64,000 nt of DNA from Tolypocladium sp. Sup5 PDA-1 (taxonomy: Eukaryota; Ascomycota; Sordariomycetes; Hypocreales; Ophiocordycipitaceae), in contig JPHH03000009.1 of the NCBI GenBank assembly GCA_000750105.3, positions 186,001 through 250,000 on the forward strand. Direction: 5' to 3'. Position numbers and translations under genes: made by a program. The notes below the pieces were generated by a model. That model saw only the letters and a program-made list of their open reading frames with translations, was not told the DNA's origin and ran no database searches. Below are positions 56,331-64,000 of this stretch, one piece after another; position 1 is the stretch's first letter; each line of letters opens with the position of its first letter.

Positions 56331-56807
56331 TTATTACATTCTCTCAATATTAGGCGAGGCGATTGAAATTGAAACTATCCATCTACGCTACACTGCTTCT
56401 TGATCCTATGGATTAGTAAGTTCTGCCGATGAACTTTGTTCATGCACGGAGAGATCGTAGGCTTTTCGTCCGTTCTAAGAGCGCTTTAAGCTGGGCTGGC
56501 ACTCTAGAGCTTGATTAGGCATGTGTGAGGTGTGGGAGAAGGCGTAATAATACATGCAGAGCCTGTTTGCTTATCAGACGAATATCTCGATTATCGGGAA
56601 TTTGGGGCGCGCACCTGAACAGATCAAGATACCCTCTTAATGCTAGCGGAAACAAAAGAGCCATATTCAGTTCGTCTACTCTCACTGCATTCCTATTACA
56701 GAACGGAGGGCTATAACATGATACTGCGCTGTGTTTGGATAAACCGCAACCTTTAGGCTTTGTTGGCCACTTATACTCTGGCTCTCTGCTATGGTTGGAC
56801 TCTTCGT
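56331..56807. other. Intergenic stretch
   Basis: AT-leaning sequence between the DUF3435 relic and the DUF2235 stop; no gene recognised. Confidence 0.4.
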
Positions 56808-58483
56808 TCACTCGAGATCAATCAGCCCACGATCTCCGTTTATCCCATTTATCCCATTGTCCATATCCAGGTCCAACAAGATGCTCCTCGGACACAGCAA
56901 CCTCGATAAGCTCTCCTCAAACCGGTACTTCACGCCCCCACCCTCCTCGTACGCTACACTCATCTTCTTCTCTGGGCGCATCACGTATTCAGGCATCGCC
57001 TGCACGCCTGTCTTCACCCACTTCCACCTCGCACTGCCATCGGTCTTCACGAGGGCATATCCCTGCAACGACGCCGGCTTGTAATTGAGGTTGTCCCTGC
57101 GGATGCGCGTGATAGGGTGGAAATACTCGTTCGTGGCGCCACCAGTGCCGTCGCCCGGGTCCTGCGGATATGTGCCCGGTGTGCGGTCTTTCTTCCCAAG
57201 GAGCCAGAAGAAGGCGCCTCCTAGCCCAGAGTAGTTGTTGACGATCGGCCCGCAGCCCCAGCCGTTGGGAATCTCGATGGCATTGAGCGCGCGACCGTGC
57301 TCCTCGATGAGAGCCTGGATCGCGGCGTCTTCGAAGGTGAGCATGTCAGAGAGATTGTCCACCTAGAGTACGGGGAAATTAGTCGATCAGGATTGCAACT
57401 GAGACAGTAGGGTAGGAAGGGATTACCATCCACGCAAATGTGTTGTGGCCGATCTCTTCAAAGTTTACCAAGGCAGGCGAATCCACTCCCATGCCGCCGA
57501 CGTTGCTGTGTACGCCGGGAAACCAGCATTGCTGCAGATCTTTGGCAGGAGCGTCAGCGGTCCTATGCCAGAGGGTAGGGGGGAACGTTATTCGTTTTTC
57601 GTCAATGGCGAGGGCTTGGAAAGCATAGTCTAGATCTGATGGAATCGTCGTTTAGCCCCGGTCCTGGTGCGAGAACTCTTGCGATAATACTCACTCTTTG
57701 ATACGTTCGTATTGTGGAATGCGTACTGCTTGTTGATTGGGAGGCCAATTCTTCTCGCCCAACGCACCACGGGCCATTCCGGGATTCCCTAGCCATGCAA
57801 GGTCAGCTAAACGGGAGCAGTAACCATCATGCCCTGCGTCGCGTACCAGAGCTCCAACGGTGTCCCAAACGCCAACAACCTTGACCCTGACTTCCGTAAG
57901 ACCCATCTTTTCCTTATTATCCAGATACCACGCTGACTTGCCGAAGGGCTCACCGCTCGTATTCGCACGGTAAGCCGTCCACATCTCTGTGAAGCGCGAC
58001 ATGTGCACTGCCGAGAGGATGCCGACGTCGCAGACAAGGCCGGCGACCGAGCGCACGGTGAAAGCTCCACGCGACCAGCCAAAGAAGAACAGCTCATCGC
58101 CAGGCTCGTAGTTATTAGATATGAAGTCGTAGATTTGACACACGTCGATGTCGACACCCCAGCCAAGGCCGCCTGTAATTGAAGTAGCAAGCACATCAGT
58201 AAAGCTGTCCGAGGTAAAGCGAAGTTGAAGATTTGTGTATGAGCAACTCACCATAGATGGCTTTCTGGAAGGGGAGGTCTCCGCTTCCAAGGCCCGAATG
58301 GTACGACACGATCTGCTTCACGAGATTACCTTCAGCATCAGGGCCACTGTTCGCAACTGCTCGAGCCAACGTAGCCACGTTTGAAGGAGCGGACTTGTCG
58401 CCTTCGTCGGATGCAGTCCATGTGCCATCTGCGCAGAGGATGATGCGCTTGTAGCTTGCCAACTTGGGCGTTTCTTGCGCCAT
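56808..58483 (-). CDS. DUF2235 alpha/beta hydrolase
   Basis: Family (PF09994) related to phospholipase-type hydrolases and common in fungi. Exons 58252-58483, about 57705-58172, about 57427-57635 and 56808-57362 give about 487 residues. The start C-A-D-G-T-W and the elbow F-F-F-G-W-S-R-G-A-F-T-V-R (G-x-S-x-G) are present, followed by G-V-W-D-T-V-G-A-L and the third-exon block A-F-Q-A-L-A-I-D-E-K-R and F-P-G-V-H-S-N-V-G-G, with the Asp/His typical of the family. The junction of exons 2 and 3 is not settled: the strongest donor (GTGAGT at 57694) leaves the frame unmatched, while a weaker GTATCA donor at 57704 with the CAG at 57636-57638 keeps it. Other junctions are exact. Role unknown. Confidence 0.83.
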
Positions 58484-59145
58484 AGTGTAGCAAGGTTGGA
58501 TGATTGAAAAATGACGGGGAGAAGGAACTGCCAGTTTCTGAAGCTGCTTTTTATGAGGAATCCACGATCATTGCTAGTCTTATTAATAAGGGTGTTAAGG
58601 TACCGGAATACGTTGGCCGTTGAATGCGGTCTTGAATGAAAACGTCCTGGTGGCTCTTTAATACAAGCCATGCCTAACCTTAATAATCGATAAAGTTTAA
58701 ATCCGAAACGGACATCCCTCTCAACCTATACGTTTCTTAAAGTCCGAGAATTTAGTTTTAAAGTATGATAAAAGAGTTACTTTTAAACATTCCAGAGTTT
58801 CCCAAAGTTTCGAGAGTCTAGAATTGTTACTATACATAGATAAAAAAGTCATAGTGGCTTTTTAGGAAAAGTTTATTAAAGCCGCCTGCCAGAGTTCAAG
58901 TAAAATAATAAAAATGCTAGAGCTACTGAGTACTTGAATCCTGGAGGGAAAGGTGCTCTAGAGGGTTAGTGATGTAATACCTAAACTCAATAAACCGGCG
59001 GGGTTTGAATCCAATCTTCTATGTTATTATTGTTCGCAGGTTGCCAGAAGGTTACTGTATAAAACACCCTCGCAGACCAAACCTGAAGATACTGTGACCT
59101 TATCCGACTCGTCAAACAGAAACGTCCCAACTCGCGGAACCCGCC
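58484..59145. other. AT-rich intergenic region
   Basis: About 0.66 kb between divergent genes. 58670-58980 is markedly AT-rich for this window, with many TA dinucleotides and no open frame, compatible with old RIP-mutated repeat DNA. The end near 59050 is the GMC gene promoter and leader. Confidence 0.45.
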
Positions 59146-61113
59146 ATGAGCGAATCTTCCGCAACCCACGTGCCAGAGGCAGCTGTAAGTTCCATACGTA
59201 GGCATGGTGGGGAGGAAGCCGGCACACTGGATGGTTATGAGTACGTCGTGGTCGGCTCAGGCGCCGGCGGGGGACCATTGGCCGCCAACCTCGCCCGGAA
59301 CGGCCACAAAGTTCTCCTACTCGAAGCAGGCGATGATCAGGGATCCAATCTCAACCAGCAGGTTCCTGCCTTCCATTTAAAATCCACAGAGGACGAAAAG
59401 ATGCGCTGGGACTACTTCGTCAAACATTACGCAGACGAGAAACTCGCGCAAAAGGACTCCAAAATGACCTGGGAGACACCCATGGGAACACTTTATGTCG
59501 GATTGGATCCACCCAGCGGATCAAAGCCGAAAGGAATCCTCTACCCGCGCGCAGGGACGCTTGGTGGCTGTACAGCACACAATGCCATGATCACCATCTA
59601 TCCGCACGAGAGTGACTGGTCAAACATCGCCGACCTGACCGGCGATGCTTCGTGGGGGCCGAATAATATGCGCCAGTACTTCAAGCGCCTGGAGCGCTGC
59701 GAGTATCTTCCAAATGGTACCTCCGGTCACGGCTTCACTGGGTGGCTTGGTATAAACCGCGCTGATCTCAAACTGGCTCTGGGGGACTTTAAGATCCTCT
59801 CTATAATCGGCGCTGCTGCTACTGCTATGGGTAATACGATCCTCGGCCTGATCCCCGAGAAAGTTTCCCAACTACTTGGACTCTTGCTGCGGGACGTGAA
59901 TTCCATTGATCCTCGCCGGGATATGACTGAGGGTATTTACCAACTCCCCTTGGCCATGAGCCATGCAAAGCGGAGCGGTACTCGCGATTTTCTTATGGAT
60001 ACTGCCAAGAACTACCCGCTGGAAATCAGGACAGGCTGTCTTGCCACCCGTGTGCTTTTCGACGAGAATTCTGGCGGCAACACCACTCCGAAGGCGACTG
60101 GTGTGGAGTTTCTCGAAGGGAGCAGTCTGTATAAGGCCGATCCCCGGTCAAGTTCATCCACCAGCGGCACCAAGCAGTACGTCCTCGCCTCTCGAGAGGT
60201 CATCCTTGCGGCTGGGGCTTTCGGCACACCACAGCTCCTGAAGTTGAGCGGTGTCGGTCCAAAAGACGAGTTGCAGAGGTTTGGGATTCGTGTCGTCAAA
60301 GATATGCAGGGCGTTGGAACCAATCTCCAGGACCGCTACGAGATTCCCATCGTTACTAAAATACAGGATGACTTCCCAATCATAGCAAAATGCACGTTCG
60401 GGAAGCCTGGGGACCCGTGCCTCGAGGACTGGAACCACCAGCGCGGACCCTATCTATCGAATGGAACCACCATTGGCATAGTGAAGAAGTCCAGTCAAGC
60501 AGATGTTGACCCTGATCTCTTCATCTTCGGCGGTCCTGCATTCTTCCGGGGGTACTTTCCTGGGCATTCAGAACTCGCCACTGGTGACAAGAGACACTTC
60601 ACCTGGGCCATACTCAAGGCTCACACGCATAACCAGGACGGAACAGTCATGCTCACCTCAGCCGATCCCCGAGATGTGCCAGATATCGATTTCAATTACT
60701 TTGCCACGACTCCGGACGAGATTCAGGCATCTGAGCGGGATCTCGGTGCCATTACCGAAGGCCTCGTCTTCGCACGGCGCATTATGGACGATGTCCTACC
60801 GATTGTTACCGGACCCCTTGAAGAGGCATCTCCTGGCCGTCACTTGGCTTCTACTGAGCAGGTGAAAGAATTCATTAGGAATGAGGCCTGGGGCCATCAT
60901 GCTTCCTGCAGCTGCCCTATTGGAGCGGATGGGGACCCTAAAGCCGTTCTTGATTCTCGCTTTCGTGTTCGCGGTGTGAGCAACCTGCGCGTTGTTGATG
61001 CTTCTGTATTTCCTCGTATTCCTGGTTTCTTTATCGTCGTTCCCATCTATATGGTTAGTGAGAAGGCGACTGATGTTATCCTTGAAGACATTGGCGAGAG
61101 TCGACATGTCTGA
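59146..61113 (+). CDS. GMC-family FAD oxidoreductase
   Basis: Glucose-methanol-choline family flavoenzyme, 655 residues in one exon. The ADP-binding G-S-G-A-G-G motif lies at residues 37-42 after Y-E-Y-V-V-V, with E-A-G at the end of the second strand. GMC signature 1 is seen in Y-P-R-A-G-T-L-G-G-C-T-A-H-N-A-M, signature 2 in A-A-G-A-F-G-T-P-Q-L-L-K-L-S-G-V-G. The C-terminal catalytic region is W-G-H-H-A-S-C-S-C-P-I-G with the active-site His, followed by L-R-V-V-D-A-S-V-F-P. No signal peptide, so intracellular; the substrate, probably an alcohol or choline-like compound, cannot be read. Intronless in contrast to its neighbours, which may hint at acquisition or simply be the state of this family. 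Confidence 0.93.
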   Translation: MSESSATHVPEAAVSSIRRHGGEEAGTLDGYEYVVVGSGAGGGPLAANLARNGHKVLLLEAGDDQGSNLNQQVPAFHLKSTEDEKMRWDYFVKHYADEKLAQKDSKMTWETPMGTLYVGLDPPSGSKPKGILYPRAGTLGGCTAHNAMITIYPHESDWSNIADLTGDASWGPNNMRQYFKRLERCEYLPNGTSGHGFTGWLGINRADLKLALGDFKILSIIGAAATAMGNTILGLIPEKVSQLLGLLLRDVNSIDPRRDMTEGIYQLPLAMSHAKRSGTRDFLMDTAKNYPLEIRTGCLATRVLFDENSGGNTTPKATGVEFLEGSSLYKADPRSSSSTSGTKQYVLASREVILAAGAFGTPQLLKLSGVGPKDELQRFGIRVVKDMQGVGTNLQDRYEIPIVTKIQDDFPIIAKCTFGKPGDPCLEDWNHQRGPYLSNGTTIGIVKKSSQADVDPDLFIFGGPAFFRGYFPGHSELATGDKRHFTWAILKAHTHNQDGTVMLTSADPRDVPDIDFNYFATTPDEIQASERDLGAITEGLVFARRIMDDVLPIVTGPLEEASPGRHLASTEQVKEFIRNEAWGHHASCSCPIGADGDPKAVLDSRFRVRGVSNLRVVDASVFPRIPGFFIVVPIYMVSEKATDVILEDIGESRHV

Positions 61114-61738
61114 AGCGCTTCGGTGCCAGATACTCATAGTAACGGTCGGTCTTCTCCTTCTAGCTACATACATCTTTTTAGCTTACTTTTGTTTTCTTTT
61201 TTGTAATTTATCTATAGTGTAGTCTGGCGAATATTCATAGGTGCTTGCCGAATTCGATGTCCATGTCGTGAAGTTGAGGTCCGTTCCCCAATCTGCCCCG
61301 CATCCAGCTGCATCGGACGATGATCGCCGACGAACCGTTTGTTCGTGACGTTACACCCGGCTGAGTACGAGAACCACTGGCCAGGAGCTTGTTTAAATAT
61401 CCGTATTGACCCGTCGGGAGATATTTCTGCCAGTGCGCTTAAGAGACTAGCCTCGCTTGTGAAGTCCCGATGCGCTCCATCACAAGCACCTGCCATGGCC
61501 ACAGTCTTGATGTAACATCGTCAAGTGGATCAGCTCATGCCGGGGCCCGGCAGACTGTCGGGCCTGTGGCCGAGCCGTTGTAAATGGAACTGTAGACCCC
61601 GCTCTGAGAGATCTACTCGACGTTATAAAAGAGGTGTGTGCTCGACCCCCTTTGAGTTGAGAAACGGCTGATTGCTGTGTCCCTGTTGAACATTCCTCTC
61701 TGTGGACATACAATCTTGCCCGCCTGTGGTTGAGCAAC
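61114..61738. other. Intergenic region upstream of the fucosidase
   Basis: About 0.6 kb of terminator and promoter sequence; a tataaaag box near 61624 lies 115 bp before the fucosidase start. No gene. Confidence 0.5.
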
Positions 61739-63416
61739 ATGATTTCCTATGGCCTCTTAGTTGGAGCCTGCTTGGCGGCATCCATCCAGGCAAGCGTCCA
61801 TGGCATTTCTCAGCGCGACACTGCAACGCCGTATAAGCCAAAGTTTCGCATCTCCCCAATCGACGGCTCCAAGATTGCGCTGCCAACAAAGGAGCAGCTG
61901 GCCTGGCAAGACAAAGAAATTGGTGTACTGATCCACTTCAACATGGCCACCTATCTCGACATCAGCCTGGACGGCTGCAACAACGTCCCAGACCTTGTGC
62001 CGAAGACGAGTCTCTTCGACCCAACCCTGATCAACACCGATCAGTGGATGGACTCGATTGTCGCTCTCGGCGCAAAGTATGCCACTCTGGTCGCCAAGCA
62101 CAACTGCGGCTTCGCAACGTGGCCCAGCAAAGTGAAGTTCCCGACCAAGGACAAACACACCATCGGCTACAACTACACTGTCGCTGAGTCACCAGTTCAT
62201 GGCACCGATGTCGTGGGCAAGTTTGTGAACTCGGCGAAGAGCTACAACATCGGACACGGCTTTTACTATAGCGTTGTGGTGAACAACTTCTTGAACGTGC
62301 AACAGTCCGAGGTCAGGAACACGAAGCCGTCGTCGGGACAAGTCAGCATCACGAACGAGACGTACAACCAGATTGTGTTTGACCAGTTGACCGAGCTGTG
62401 GTCCAATTACGGAAGCTTGACCGAGGTAAGTTTACTGAGATGGGCGGTGGGGGCTTCCATACCGACAAGTTTGCTTATCTGCAGGGGTATAGATCTGGTT
62501 CGACGGCGGTTACAGCACTGCTCAGATGGGCAAGATCCAGAGTCTGCTGCAAGCCCACCAATCTCAGGCCGTGATCTTCGGCGGATGCCAGTATGACGGT
62601 ACTTGTGTCTCAGCAAACTCAGGTGTGTGAAAATGAAACTTGAGATGATCCGGCGGCACATGTAGGTTGGCAAGCTGACCTGATGAACAGTTCGGTGGGT
62701 CGGCACAGAACTCGGCCAAGCCCCTGAAGAAAACTGGTCGTCGTGAGTGAAATTGCATCGACTGGGCTGTGGCACTGCCCTTTGGCTAACTTTCACCCAG
62801 CGGCTTGAAAGACGGAGGTGATTCCACGAGCCCGTACTTCTGCCCTGCCGAGTGCGACACCACGCTGCAGACAAAGGACCGCTGGTTCTACGGCGCCGGT
62901 CAGCCCTTGAGATCCATTGAAGAAATGATCGACGTCTACCACAAGACCGTTGGCCGGAACTGCGTCTTGGAGCTAGATCTCGCGCCCGACCAGAGCGGCC
63001 TCATTCCCGCGGACCACGCAGCCCGTTACAAGCAGCTGGGCGACTTCATCAGTTCCTGCTACAGCAACCCAATTTCTCACACGAAGACACATGAAAAGAC
63101 CGACAAGGGCGTCTATTCCATGAAGTTTGAATACCTGACGGCCATTGACCGCATCTCGTTGATGGAGGACCAGACGAATGGCCAGGTCATCCGTTCCTAC
63201 CAGGTTCATGCCAAGATTGTCGATGAAAGTGGTTCCCATGGCACGTTGGACGTCCCTTGGACTCTGGTGTCGAACGGGACTAGTGTTGGCCACAAGAAGA
63301 TTGACATTTTTGCCAAGCCCATCACTGTGACGGACATCATGGTCAACTCTACCTATGTGGACACGCCAAAATGGCGATCGGTCTCTGTTCACCTTTGTGA
63401 CCAGTTGTCAGACTGA
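61739..63416 (+). CDS. Secreted GH29 alpha-L-fucosidase
   Basis: Removes terminal alpha-L-fucose from glycans outside the cell. Four exons, 61739-62425, 62493-62622, 62691-62742 and 62801-63416, close in phase to 494 residues. A signal peptide (about residues 1-18) is followed by the family's W-x-D-K-E-I-G-V-L-I-H-F-N-M-A-T-Y near the N-terminus, A-K-Y-A-T-L-V-A-K-H-N-C-G-F and then I-W-F-D-G-G at the start of exon 2, whose Asp (residue 233) is the nucleophile position of GH29. Later blocks are R-W-V-G-T-E and V-G-R-N-C-V-L-E-L-D-L-A-P-D. The C-terminal beta-sandwich is present. ATG 61739 gives the signal peptide. GH29 genes are patchy in fungi and often clustered with other secreted enzymes. 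Confidence 0.92.
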
Positions 63417-64000
63417 AGAGCACCATAGATCTTTCTAGCTTTAGTTCCTAGTCTTCTATAAACACGCACGTGGGGGGTACATGGCGTCCGAATACATGAT
63501 ATAGTGAGACCACTCACTGCTGCCCTAGTCTGGTCTTTCGCACTACTCTAGGCTACATCAGCTCAGTGGCTCCCGAAATGTTCCAGTCGACACCTTTAGC
63601 ATCACTGTGATGCAATGAGCTACGCCATGGCTCTTGTTCCCCCCGAGGCAAGAAGACGTATCAAGCTACGGGAAATAATGGCCTTCGTTCGGACGTCGAA
63701 CATGTCCTGGCAACAGAGATCGGGTGCGTTGGTTCCCCTGTCGAAAGCAAACGGTAACAGAATGGTCAGGAACAGATGACGTGATGGTACCAGATGCTGA
63801 GACGGCAAGCGCCAAAGATTGGTTTCTACATACTTGTGTGGATAGGTGGAAGTGCAGGAGGTCTGGTTTTCTCTCTCGGTGCTCTGTTACCTAGGCGCGT
63901 CGACTCCAACTCAATCGATGTAATGCCCCTTGACACACTAGAGTTTCCTGGTACTTAGGGACCGACGCATGCCCCATTAATACACTGGAGCTTTCCGGGG
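63417..64000. other. Right-end intergenic sequence
   Basis: 3' UTR side of the fucosidase and following sequence; no gene or RNA recognised up to the window end. Confidence 0.5.

Noticed and set aside
1..64000. tRNA genes
   Set aside because: I looked for B-box-like ggttcgaatcc patterns; isolated partial hits (for example near 59005) had no matching A box or cloverleaf.
1..64000. CRISPR arrays, bacterial operons, ribosome binding sites
   Set aside because: No regularly spaced repeats; spliced genes show that this is eukaryotic DNA.
1..64000. A secondary-metabolite gene cluster
   Set aside because: Zn2Cys6 regulators, an MFS permease, a GMC oxidoreductase and an RTA1-like protein are present but no PKS, NRPS, terpene or DMATS core gene is seen.

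Overview
The window reads as nuclear DNA of a filamentous ascomycete (Pezizomycotina, most likely Sordariomycetes and possibly Hypocreales). Genes are split by short GT...AG introns, mostly 46-80 nt. Housekeeping orthologues are typically fungal: ERO1, CKS1, USB1, a Pal1-family protein, CFT1, COG4, an LMBD1-like transporter and TAF1. There are two Zn2Cys6 transcription factors and a dispersed 5S rRNA gene. Lineage is inferred from protein resemblance and gene architecture only; no database was searched.

Layout. 0-19 kb: conserved housekeeping block: ERO1 (cut by the left edge), CKS1 and USB1 on the minus strand; a Zn2Cys6 regulator, a degenerate beta-lactamase-fold secreted protein and a Pal1-family protein on the plus strand; the large 3'-end-processing factor CFT1 on the minus strand; then a conserved hypothetical. 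19-23.7 kb: a gene-poor patch with a 5S rRNA gene, a truncated copy of the same 5S unit and two broken protein genes. 23.8-30 kb: COG4 and an LMBD1-type transporter, divergent, then a zinc-finger protein of the abscission-regulator type.

30.2-36.0 kb: a compact three-gene unit: a Zn2Cys6 regulator (minus) divergent from a monocarboxylate-type MFS transporter (plus), followed by an M20 amidohydrolase (plus). All three promoters carry direct repeats of CGG spaced by 4 nt (shared core CGG-CGCT-CGG), 128-180 bp upstream of each start codon. I read this as a self-regulated uptake-and-hydrolysis regulon. The amidohydrolase reading frame is shifted once as sequenced.

36-45.5 kb: a protein reduced to a CENP-B/pogo-like DNA-binding domain, a glycine/serine-rich secreted protein, and TAF1, whose last intron holds an open, strongly coiled-coil-coding segment in another frame. 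46.9-56.4 kb: an accessory island of decay: a small intact-looking gene whose three introns share a sequence motif, a retrotransposon gag relic, the stub of an NLR-type N-terminal domain, an intact RTA1-family membrane protein, a broken alpha/beta hydrolase, a displaced fragment of a dynein light intermediate chain gene, and the C-terminal end of a DUF3435 (Starship-captain family) gene with an in-frame stop. 56.8-64 kb: an intact DUF2235 hydrolase, a single-exon GMC oxidoreductase and a secreted GH29 alpha-L-fucosidase.

Exon coordinates were derived by hand from splice consensus, phase continuity and protein resemblance. Where phase closes exactly the models are reliable; unresolved junctions are stated.
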